A stretch of DNA of 64,000 nt from Caldilineaceae bacterium (lineage in GTDB: Bacteria; Chloroflexota; Anaerolineae; Caldilineales; Caldilineaceae): the NCBI GenBank assembly GCA_011523365.1, contig WTGY01000149.1:37850-101849 (forward strand), written 5' to 3'. Positions 46,415 to 54,557 of this stretch are shown here, piece by piece. Position 1 is the first letter of the stretch; every line of letters starts with the position of its first letter. A model generated the notes under the pieces. The model worked only from the letters and a program-made list of their open reading frames with translations, made no database searches and was not told the DNA's origin. Made by a program: the position numbers and the translations under genes.

Positions 46415-47194
46415 TCATGCTTCGTCTACTGTTTGTGAATTCAAGTTCAAAAACCCTTTCCAACGAATACTCGGAAGGGGAATCGACCACACCACGCGCT
46501 GAGGACCGGCCGGCGCTTTTGCAGGACCCACCCAGACCCCAAAAAACGGCCGGGCCGGCGTTCGGGTTGCTGCCTGGCGACGGCCTAGCCTCCGGAGCTG
46601 GCGCCGCCGCATCGGCGGGAGCTTTTTCGGAATACCTCTAGGTCCCGACGAAATCTGCTCAATTCGCCGCAGCCGGCCCGTGCCCGCGTTTGGGTACGGG
46701 CCCTCAACCGGATCTTCGGAATCGATTGCCTCCTTATTCTCGGGGGGCCCCGGCTCCTCAATCGGTTTTGCGAAAGCAGTTGGCTCTGCAAGCTTGTCGG
46801 GCTCATTCTCCTCTGCCGGCTCGACGAAATCGGCGAGGCCTGTATGCCCGGCGGATTCAGGGTTCTCTATCAGTTTGGGCTGTTCTGCTGGCTCAGGCTT
46901 GGCCTTTTTTCTGTCTGTCAGAGCAGCGGACACGCTATCAAAACGTTCAATTTGAACGATTTGAGGGTATTTCCGCCTTAACCGTATCAGTCTCCGAGCC
47001 AGTTGGGTGGATATCCTCCGCTCTTCCAGAGCCGGCGTCCAAGCGCCGTGCGGCAGTTGTTGCTTAATTCTGAGCAGCGCATCACCTGCCAGCCAGGCCT
47101 CCTCGACCGTGCGCCGCGCTAACTGTTCGAATGTCCGTAAGTGCTGCTCGGCTTCCTGCCAGAGCGCCGGCAGCTCCGTTATCTGCTGGGTCAT
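46415..47194 (-). CDS. DUF3102-like protein with long Pro/Glu-rich tail (copy e)
   Basis: A 259-aa protein. Residues 1-95 are the family core: ALWQEAEQHLRTFEQLARRT, EEAWLAGDALLRIKQQLPHG, RLIRLRRKYPQIVQI and FDSVSAALTDRKKAK. DUF3102-like domains are found in phage and plasmid proteins that probably bind DNA. The tail (100-200) is low-complexity Pro/Glu/Asp, and the last 60 residues are basic. AAGAAGA lies before ATG 47194. The nearest relative is the relic at 49519-49620, which shares the FDSVSAALTDRKKAK end. Confidence 0.75.
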   Translation of the reverse strand: MTQQITELPALWQEAEQHLRTFEQLARRTVEEAWLAGDALLRIKQQLPHGAWTPALEERRISTQLARRLIRLRRKYPQIVQIERFDSVSAALTDRKKAKPEPAEQPKLIENPESAGHTGLADFVEPAEENEPDKLAEPTAFAKPIEEPGPPENKEAIDSEDPVEGPYPNAGTGRLRRIEQISSGPRGIPKKLPPMRRRQLRRLGRRQAATRTPARPFFGVWVGPAKAPAGPQRVVWSIPLPSIRWKGFLNLNSQTVDEA

Positions 47195-47488
47195 GTCGAT
47201 TCTTCTTTATACCGCAATGCGTCCCTCGTGGGTGCCCCGTATCCTGGAAGACACTGGGACCTTTAATGTTGCAACACTATGTTCCAAGGCGCAACACGCG
47301 TTGCCTAAACATAGCAACGCTGTTGCTGCGTGCGCTGTGTCTGGCGGCGTTTCTGCGGGATATTCAGGGCGCTTGCCGTTTTCGATTGCGGTTTGGGATC
47401 GGGTGGAGCCAGATTATGTGTTGGCGTTAATTCGGACTTTTTCAAGGATGGCATGGGGAGCTGAATTTTCAAATGGGGGGCTGTCTCC

Positions 47489-48157
47489 CTACGGGTTCTG
47501 GGGGAGTCTGGCCACGTGGGTGTCGGTCAGGCGCAAAAAATCGTCGAAATCCCCGACCCAGTAGAAATTCCCATCCCGGTATGCCCCATCCCGCCTGCCC
47601 GTTTCAGCCCTCGCGCCGGGGTCGTTCTCGTAGGGACCGAAATCCACCTGGCACGACAGGGCCAACCGGAACCAGGTTAACGCGTTGAACAGTTCCTCGC
47701 GGGTCTCGCTCTCTTCAATGTACTGCCTGACCGCGCCCTCAATGGCCGAACCGAACGCATTGATTTCGTCCGCTTCCATGAACCGCCGGGCTATGGCCGA
47801 CGGCCCCCAACGCTCCCAATCCCAAAGATCATCGAGGGTCATCAGATAGCGACTGACCTCCCTCCGGGGTCGGACCGTCCGCCCTCCGGTCAGGGCCGCC
47901 GACACACTGCCAAACTCACCAACTTGGTTAATTTGCGGGTACTGCTGGCGTAGCCGGATAAAGCGGTTTGCGGTTGTGTAGGCGATGCCCCGCTCTCTGA
48001 GTGACGGCAGCCAGGTCCCATGCGGCAACTGCTGCCTGATCCGCAGCAACGCATCTCCCGCCAGCCAGGCCTCTTCGACCGTCCGCCGGGCCAACTGCTC
48101 GAAGGCCCTCAGATGCTGTTCTGCTTCCTGCCATAGTGCGGTGATCTCTTCCGCCAT
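47489..48157 (-). CDS. DUF3102-like protein, longest intact copy (copy f)
   Basis: A 222-aa protein from ATG 48157 (GGAGG at 7 nt). The core (ALWQEAEQHLRAFEQLARRT, WLAGDALLRIRQQLPHG, GIAYTTANRFIRLRQQYPQI) is followed by a second part absent from copy e: REVSRYLMTLDDLWDWERWG, then AIARRFMEADEINAFGSAIE and an acidic C-terminus. Relics a-d all derive from DNA like this copy. The N-terminal 70 residues are nearly identical to copy e, showing recent duplication or exchange. Molecular role unknown. Confidence 0.8.
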   Translation of the reverse strand: MAEEITALWQEAEQHLRAFEQLARRTVEEAWLAGDALLRIRQQLPHGTWLPSLRERGIAYTTANRFIRLRQQYPQINQVGEFGSVSAALTGGRTVRPRREVSRYLMTLDDLWDWERWGPSAIARRFMEADEINAFGSAIEGAVRQYIEESETREELFNALTWFRLALSCQVDFGPYENDPGARAETGRRDGAYRDGNFYWVGDFDDFLRLTDTHVARLPQNP

Positions 48158-48288
48158 TCTGCGCCCTCCAAACTCCCTCACGTTGTGCAAAGTTCACTCA
48201 ACAACTGGATGCCGCCACCGCATCTGTCTCGACACCGCCGTCCCTGAGCCGCCTTTGGCCAGCTTGCTGTTACCAGCCGGGGCGGTCG

Positions 48289-48323
48289 TTATGCCACTGC
48301 GCCTGTGATGTGCGCCCCTGCCG
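48289..48323 (+). repeat. Dispersed repeat, copy 2 (partner 27733-27777)
   Basis: GGGGCGGTCGTTATGCCACT then GCGCCTGTGATGTGCGCCCC; same order as copy 1. A CRISPR-like unit follows 15 bp later. Confidence 0.65.
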
Positions 48324-48337
48324 ACGTGCCTAAGATC

Positions 48338-48363
48338 GGTCCTATCCCCGCGTGTGCGGGGCC
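48338..48363 (-). repeat. Orphan CRISPR type I-E-like repeat unit 5
   Basis: Leftward: GGCCCCGCACACGCGGGGAT followed by AGGACC. The same core as units 2 and 4, on the opposite strand and 26 kb away. Confidence 0.65.
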
Positions 48364-49198
48364 GGCGACGTGGGAGAGTCTGAATTTGTGGGTGCAGTGG
48401 ACGGTGATAAGCTGCGGGATGTCCATGAGTCCTCGTGTCATGGGCCGGGCCGGGGGCGTGCCAGCGCCGCTCGGCCGCTTCTTCTTCCACTGTACTACAT
48501 CCGCAAGAGGGGCCAAAACAGGCCTTGCAGTCCGTCCAACGCGGCGGCGAAGGCGCCCTAACGGGCGCCCCGGGATGTCGATCTGCAAGGTTCTATGACA
48601 CCTAAAGAGTCGATTTAAACCCTTTGGGAGCCTCCTGTGGCGTCGTTCTGTGGGCTGACGTATGCGGGTATCCGCGTGCTGACCTGCTGCCAATCTCGAT
48701 GCCCTCGGCGCAGGGGATCCAGTTATGTGTCGGCGCGAAATTGGTAGTTTTCCAGTTTCGGGGGCGCGACTTCCATAAGAAAGGCCGTGAGGACGACTTT
48801 TCTGGAGTCTGGCGCGCTGGCACGGTGCGCGCCGCGCCCATGACCAGGCGTCGTAGTACCTAGCCCCGGCACCTCAACATTGCGGCATTATGACGGCGAT
48901 TTTGCGGCATGCAGTCGCGGTCTGGTGGAATATAGCGGCATATTTCAGCGTATTGCCAACAAGGGGCGTCGTGTGTGCGGCGTGAAAAGTTATCTTGAGG
49001 ATGAATTTACTCTGGTGGCGCGGACCAAAATTACGGCATGGGGGAAAGTGCATGAGCGCCCCAGGGGGCAGCGGCAATCTGGCGGCAATCTGGCGGCAGC
49101 ATGGCGGCCTTTAGCGGCGTATTGTCGTCGTCCGTCTATGCCGCCGCCGGTGTGCGGAATACCTGGACGCTCTGCGGCGGCAGCAGGTGTTGACGTTG

Positions 49199-49228
49199 GC
49201 GCAGACTGCCGGTTGCGGCAGTCTGCGC
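49199..49228. repeat. Perfect 13-bp hairpin
   Basis: GCGCAGACTGCCG (49199-49211), loop GTTG, CGGCAGTCTGCGC (49216-49228). No T-run follows, so it is not a standard terminator. Confidence 0.8.
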
Positions 49229-49320
49229 GCTTGGGCGGCCCAAGCAGAGGCCGAGGTCGAGCGAAGCGAGGGCGAGGGTGAAGCACAGGGCCGCCCGCTG
49301 TTGGGCTGGGCGATCTGCCG

Positions 49321-49440
49321 GCGTCTTGGCGTGCCTCCTGCTGGTCGTCCGGGATTCCTGTGGGTAACATGGCGTCGCGTTTGCATTGCTGGGTGGTATG
49401 GCGGCGCCGGAGCGTGCGAGGGACGAGCCGTGGAGGCGCC
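49321..49440 (+). repeat. Module A, copy 1 (partner 50451-50569)
   Basis: Starts GCGTCTTGGCGTGCCTCCTG, ends GGCGGCGCCGGAGCGTGCGA and GCCGTGGAGGCGCC. About 120 bp; the two ends are far better conserved than the middle. Confidence 0.8.
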
Positions 49441-49518
49441 GGCAGGGGTAACGCGAAAGCTGGCTGGCGGTACGGCGTGAGGTGATTTTGCCATGGTTGT
49501 CCCGGCGTCTTGCTGGTC

Positions 49519-49620
49519 CTGCGGTATCCACGTCTGATCCAGCTGCGTCGGAAATACCCCGAAAACGTGCAAATTGCACGTTTTGATAGCGTGTCCGCTG
49601 CTCTGACAGACAGAAAGAAG
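49519..49620 (+). pseudogene. DUF3102-like gene relic g (opposite strand)
   Basis: Reads RLIQLRRKYPENVQIARFDS and VSAALTDRKKAK, nearly identical to residues 68-98 of copy e, with no start and unrelated flanks. The only family relic on the rightward strand. Confidence 0.85.
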
Positions 49621-50450
49621 GCGAAAATGGAGGTTGAGGCGGCTAGTCTGTCCGCCGGCTTGAGCGTCGGCGGTAGGACGGGTGCCGGCTGTAGCTCCGA
49701 CGGAGTGCAGGACCTTGGAAGGGTCCAGGCGAGAATGGGAGCGCTGGCGGGGTGAGGGGCGGGTTGTGCTCTTGCAAAGCTCAAACATTGCACCTCCGCA
49801 AGTTCGCCGGCGCGGACGTGAAGACATTTGGCGCAAGCCGGTGGCAATGGAAACGCCCGGTCGGGACGCCGGCCAAGAGCCAGCGTCAATCGTGGGCCCG
49901 GGCACCGGTGCACGAATGGGACACGCGCAGCTGCAGCTGCCGGCACACTCCAGGAACAAGACACGGGATGGGCTGTTCCAGGTTCGCCTCGGCGCCGCGG
50001 TCGTAATGGGTGGGACAAACGCGGCCACAGGAACAAGCGCAACTGCAAGCATAGTACATCTGCCGGCGTCCAGAACCTCCCTTGCCGCCGCTGGCGGCTG
50101 CGGGCGCCTGAAACGGCGTCTGGGGGTGTTGTAAGTGCCTGGTCGGCTTTTTCGTGGCTCTGAGCGGCTCTGTGTGCGGATTCGCGCTCGCCGTCGTCGC
50201 GGGCCTGGGGCTATCCGGCGCCGGCGTTTATCAATATAAGTTCAACTTGAAACCACGACGTCCTCCGTCGGGGCTTGACGGGCTGGCGTGCCCTGCGCCG
50301 GCTCGTCGTTGTTGGCGGCGCTCTCCGTCTGATCGCAACCGCTCGCCAGTTTTGTCCTTGCACATAAACAAACATGGGTGGGATTGTGGGCTCGGTCGCT
50401 CTGACGCCGGTGTCGTAAGGGGTGGGCACAGAAACAGACACAAGCGCCAG

Positions 50451-50569
50451 CGTCTTGGCGTGCCTGCAGCTGGTTGTCCGGAAGTTCTGCCGGCAACACG
50501 GTTTCGCGTTCGTGCTGCCAGACGGTCTGGCGGCGCCGGAGCGTGCGAGGAACGAGCCGTGGAGGCGCC
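50451..50569 (+). repeat. Module A, copy 2 (partner 49321-49440)
   Basis: Same ends as copy 1; shares GGCGGCGCCGGAGCGTGCGA exactly. Confidence 0.8.
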
Positions 50570-50900
50570 CCGAGTTGGCCGGCGTCAAGGTCGTCCTTGT
50601 GCTTTGTGTATCGCCGTGGCTTTTGTCTGTGCTTGGAGTTCGCGTCTGCGGCATTGACTTTCGCGCCTGAAGATCCACCCGGGCGCGTGTGGTCTTGTGC
50701 CAGGTGTTGTAACGGGCCGCTGTGTGGATTGAGGCCTGGGTGGCGATGTTTGCGAGCTGGTCATGCTGTTTTTGGCGTGGTGTTTCAACGGGTCCAGCGC
50801 CGGGCGCTGGTCGTGGTGCAGCGGCGAAACGCTGCCGGGGGGTGCGGGGGGCTGGCCCCCTGCAAGGGGGAGAGTTTGAGAGGGGTATTCCCCTCTCATG

Positions 50901-51122
50901 TTGCCGGCCCGGGAAAGCGCTTTTTATTCCGTATAATTCCGTCTTATACAAAAAGGGGCGGCCGCACCGACCAGTGATGAACACTGGCGGTCGCCCCGGT
51001 GCAAACCGGCCGGGGTTCAGCCGGTTTGCATTTTGTATAAGATCCAGTTATACGGTCGGGGCGCCGGCGGCGATCAGCCGCCGGAATGCGCCCCGTGTAA
51101 TAAAAAGCGCCCGGGCCGGCAA
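50901..51122. other. Nested multi-hairpin element
   Basis: The outer stem pairs 50901-50927 with 51099-51122 (TTGCCGGCCCGGG..AGCGCTTTTTATT / AATAAAAAGCGCCCGGGCCGGCAA). Inside it, 50929-50953 pairs with 51031-51055 (CCGTATAA..CTTATACAAAA / TTTTGTATAAG..TTATACGG), enclosing two hairpins: GGGGCG..CCAGTG/CACTGG..CGCCCC at 50955-50996 and GCAAACCGGC/GCCGGTTTGC at 51001-51029. A third hairpin, CGGGGCG..GCCGCCGG..CGCCCCG, lies at 51058-51095. The predicted fold is a branched cloverleaf. No coding potential. Confidence 0.8.
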
Positions 51123-51283
51123 TGCCGTTGACGTTCGCCGGTGCCGCTGTGAGGTGCCGGCGGGGTGTTGACGCTGGCTCAAGGGGCTGTTCGCGGTCCG
51201 CTGTGCGTCCTGGTCGGTCCTGGCGTGCGCTCCGTTGGATGGACGAATAACAGACACCGGCCAGGACAGACCCAGGCATCGGT

Positions 51284-51480
51284 CCGGACACCTGCACAAA
51301 ACCGGGACTGGAACTGGGCACATGGCCGGCGCCAGCCCGGGGTGTGTACTGTCGGCTTTGTACGAATGCCGGCTGCTTTCTCTGATGGTGGCGCGTGTGG
51401 TGTTGCGGCGGTCTGCCGCCGCCCGGTAAAGGACCCTCCCCGGCAGTTTGGGGAGAGGGCCTTTACCGGCCTTTCCTGGG
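51284..51480 (+). repeat. Module B, copy 1 (partner 53672-53929)
   Basis: Begins CCGGACACCTGCACAAAACC. It contains an 86-bp core (51385-51470) identical to 53834-53919, with hairpins GCGGCGG/CCGCCGC and a long stem CCGGTAAAGG.CCCTCCCC / GGGGAG.GGGCCTTTACCGG (51423-51469). Confidence 0.92.
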
Positions 51481-52073
51481 CGCCGGCGTTCAAGTCCGCA
51501 GGCCTGCAACCTGGGCCCAGGCAGGCTGCTTGCAGCTGGATTGCAAGGTCCTGCAGGAGCTGAAGGCTCAAGAGGATCGCTCTGCAGGCCTCCTGTGCCT
51601 TTTTATGTCGCCGGCCCGGGCGGAGATCGCAGTGGCGGCTTGTGCGGCGACACCTGGGGTTGTGTATGTCCCAGCGCCCACGGCGCTACCGGTAGCAAGC
51701 CGAAGCGGACAGGGTGGCCGAACGAGACTGGAGAGCCGATGAAAAGCCCTATGAGGCGCTGGTTATCGTCCGTCCGACCATCAACCGCCGCCTAACGTAT
51801 TTCGTCCCTCATACTATCGCATACAGAAAAGCCGGTCTAGCTTGCGGTCTGGACAGCCCGCCGCCGGCCCTCGGTTACGGTCATGACAACCGCAACCGCT
51901 ACGTCGTCGCGGCCTTCGCATGGCCCGTCTTGCGTATCTTCTCGGTCCCTGCCGCCGTGATGGGACGCCGGCGTCGCGAACGAACAGGAGGGCGCGATGT
52001 TACCCTCCGGGGGCAACGGTCGCTCCGTCCAAATTTATAGGGACGCACGTAGTGGTGGAAATGGGAGCGCGAT

Positions 52074-52355
52074 ATGACGAAGAACAGTGAAACTCAGGGC
52101 GCGCAGCATCCTATCGTACTGGGCGACGAGCGGACGCTATCGCGTCTCTCCGACGAATCAGAACAAGCGTACGCAGCCCGCCTCGCATACTGCCAGCTGC
52201 CGCCCGCTAAAAGTTCAGGCTCGGCTAGGCCTGCCAGCCCAGCACGCACCAAGACGTCAGAGGTGCCTACGGCGGATCTATTTCCCGGGCAGCGTCCAGA
52301 TCGCAGCCAGACATGCAATCATGCAACTGAGCAAGATACCCAGCCATATCCGTGA
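52074..52355 (+). CDS. Possible phage-related small protein
   Basis: A 93-aa frame with GGGAG before ATG 52074. Residues 16-47 (LGDERTLSRLSDESEQAYAA, RLAYCQLPPAKSS) resemble the N-terminal helix of phage terminase small-subunit-like or integrase-like proteins (W...P.E...AY.AF..Y..LGP.RS). The remainder is low-complexity and overlaps the 3' end of the opposite gene, so the natural protein is probably truncated. Confidence 0.4.
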   Translation: MTKNSETQGAQHPIVLGDERTLSRLSDESEQAYAARLAYCQLPPAKSSGSARPASPARTKTSEVPTADLFPGQRPDRSQTCNHATEQDTQPYP

Positions 52356-52893
52356 GCTCTCCAAGCGTGTCTATCTCAACAGAATCAGGAATAGGAACAT
52401 CTACCTTGTCAAGATTCGAGAACAACCGCCCCAACCGACTCCTCAACGCCTCGTACCGAACATGAGGGCCAACTGGAGGCGGAAAAATATTGTAGACCTT
52501 GCTTATGGTGCCTATGCCTACGTTGCTTCTGGCTACGCTAGCGGCTTCATCTCTGTAATCCTCCTTTATGGCATCCAAACACCATTCCACTTCGGGAAGA
52601 AGATCACAAAATCTGCGACGCTTTGTGCAGACAAACGCTGGACGAAAAAGCCAGTCAGCCCCCTTCATGAGAAGCGGAAGAATTACAAATACAACGACTC
52701 CAGTTACTCCAATTGCTGCCACTGCAAACAGCAAGAACCACAGTATCGGCGAAATCAATAGTTTCACTTCAGAAAATGAAGAAAAAACAGACAACACAAT
52801 CTTCTCTATGGCAGGTCTAAAAATGAAACCCAAAAACGTAATAATCCATCTCCAATTAGCTTGGAAAAACCTTTTCAACCTCGACCGACTCAT
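52267..52893 (-). CDS. Membrane protein, hypothetical
   Basis: A 208-aa protein from ATG 52893 (AAGGGAG at 9 nt; MSRSRLKRFFQANWRWIITF). Two membrane segments (about 14-34 and 48-76) precede a cytoplasmic-looking domain with AIKEDYRDEAASVARSN and VEIDTLGELTDMAGYLAQLH. AT content is higher than in the surrounding DNA, so it appears to be a real and more recent gene within the repeat-rich zone. No family recognised. Confidence 0.7.
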   Translation of the reverse strand: MSRSRLKRFFQANWRWIITFLGFIFRPAIEKIVLSVFSSFSEVKLLISPILWFLLFAVAAIGVTGVVVFVILPLLMKGADWLFRPAFVCTKRRRFCDLLPEVEWCLDAIKEDYRDEAASVARSNVGIGTISKVYNIFPPPVGPHVRYEALRSRLGRLFSNLDKVDVPIPDSVEIDTLGELTDMAGYLAQLHDCMSGCDLDAAREIDPP

Positions 52894-53167
52894 ATCAGCT
52901 GCTCCCTTGCTGCATTTCGCAGCCATCAGGAGCGCCCACACCACTGACGAGTCCACACAGAACCCCAATTGACACACACCTTCGCCTGCCGCAACATTGA
53001 CAACCCCATGCCCGCTAACGCGGCCGTTTCATCGGAGAGCGCTAAACACTGGCGGTGTGGGTGCTCTTTTTCTTTGGTGCCTAACAATATACCTCAAAAT
53101 CTGCCCAGTCAGTTCAAAAATAAAAGTCTCAGACGCACAGGCGCCGTCAGGAAAGCCACCTGGCCGT

Positions 53168-53330
53168 CCGTCCCGCTTGCTCATCCTACGTATAGGTTTC
53201 GACCATGCCTGCCGCTTTTCAGCGTCCTTGCGCCATGCTCTCATGTGTCGGCGCGCCTTTTGAGGCCATCCCGACCCGCCCGCTGTGGCCGGAGTAAGCG
53301 TCCCCCATGCCTGCGGCGCGCCGCCTTGAT
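53168..53330 (-). pseudogene. Decayed copy of the tyrosine recombinase
   Basis: Leftward translation reads YSGHSGRVGM, GAPTHESMAQGR, stop, KAAGMVETYT, stop, DEQAGR. This aligns with residues 272-318 of the integrase at 23346-24320. The Trp codon after MAQGR is TGA and the Arg after the catalytic Tyr is TAG; about three codons are deleted after GRVGM. Nothing of the N-terminal two-thirds remains. Confidence 0.85.
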
Positions 53331-53671
53331 CCGCCGTGAGAGTGCCGGCATCTAAGCCGATCGGCGGCCGGCGCGATCATCCGCGACCCCTCAGGACGGG
53401 AAATATCGCCCAAAGACACTCCCCGCGTCCCTCTCCTCCAGCAGCGCTGAAAGAGCCGCCCTAGCCCGCCCGCGCGTTCTTGCCAACGGTCGCTTGGAAT
53501 GCTTGGCAGATATGGACGTGAAACAATGCCTGCGTTCCAGCCCTGGTTTCCTTGCTGGTAGCGCTGGTTGTGGGCCCTGTCTTCCGTGTTGGATCGATAG
53601 GCATCGTAGACCTGAAGGGAAAGAATAATCGTCTAGAACGGCTCCTGTGTGGTTGTTTTCCCGCCGATCCG

Positions 53672-53929
53672 CCGGACACATGCACAAAACCGGGACCGGA
53701 ACTGGTACATGACCGGCACCAATGCCGAGGCCATCCGGGGTGCGCACTGCCGGTAGCAAGTGTGTCAGTCTTTCCCAGCTGTGCGGTGGTCGAGCTCGAG
53801 CCGGCTCAGTACGATTGGCGGCTGCTCTCCCTAATGGTGGCGCGTGTGGTGTTGCGGCGGTCTGCCGCCGCCCGGTAAAGGACCCTCCCCGGCAGTTTGG
53901 GGAGAGGGCCTTTACCGGCTTTCCCTGGA
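53672..53929 (+). repeat. Module B, copy 2 (partner 51284-51480)
   Basis: CCGGACACATGCACAAAACC at the start; 86 bp identical to copy 1 at 53834-53919. Weaker similarity continues downstream (GGTTGTGTATG.CCC.GCGCCCACGG at 51659 and 53990). Confidence 0.92.
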
Positions 53930-54557
53930 TGCCAGCGTGGTTATGCGGCCTGGTTGGTCAAGAGCCGGGCTGTGTGGCGAAATCCGGGGTTGTGTATGCC
54001 CCGGCGCCCACGGCGCCGCCGGTAGCAAGCAAAGCGCAGCCTCGCTGGCTGAACTCGCGGCCGTCGGGGGGCTGTGTGCGTTCTGGGTAGTGTACGGGTA
54101 GGCGGTCCTGGTTGAGCAGGTCGTTGCTGTGTTTGTACTCGGTGACGCAGGATAGCCGTTGGCTGTGGCCACTTGTGTGTTTGCGATGCGTTCGTGTATG
54201 TGTCCTCCCTCTGTGAACGTGTGGGTCCCGTGAATCCCCTGTGGGAGGTCGTTTTGCCCCGTCGAGGAAATTGGTTCGATCTTGACGGTTTGCTTGATAT
54301 CGATTCTTGTGTCGGCGGAATTTCAAATTTTTTTGAAGGGGATTTTTTCAGGCGGCGGAGTTCTCGACGATGCGCTGCCGGCCATGTTCTGCACCGCAAG
54401 GCGTCCCTGAAAGTTAACAGGGTAGGACATACGCTGTGGCCGGCCTCGCGGGCATGTGGCGGTATCGCCTCTTCGTGCTCGAGTCGTGGAATGGTATGCT
54501 ACCCAAGTAAGCTATAAAAGACCATGCTGACTTGTCTATGAATCTGGATAGTGTAGA

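Larger units (their letters stand above)
48158..52073. other. Four-kilobase GC-rich, repeat- and hairpin-rich stretch without supported genes
   Basis: Long open frames exist on both strands, but they are low-complexity (Arg, Pro, Ala, Gly), overlap each other and change amino acids freely between duplicated modules, so they are not convincing genes. Within it are one CRISPR-like unit, repeat modules at 49321/50451 and 51284, a perfect hairpin at 49199, a DUF3102-like relic and a nested-hairpin element at 50901-51122. Confidence 0.6.
52894..54557. other. Repeat-rich stretch without intact genes
   Basis: Holds the integrase relic (53168-53330) and module B copy 2. A leftward and a rightward low-complexity frame are present but not supported. 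Just before 54558, CTATAAAA (54512-54519) could be a promoter -10 for the AlbA_2 gene. Confidence 0.5.

Noticed and set aside
49111..50052. Long leftward frames (49111-50052, 48990-50048) in the GC-rich zone
   Set aside because: Low-complexity, mutually overlapping, and amino acids change freely between module A copies; no start with a ribosome site.
50211..50984. 257-codon leftward frame through module A and the hairpin element
   Set aside because: It runs across the nested hairpins and a duplicated module without protein-like conservation.
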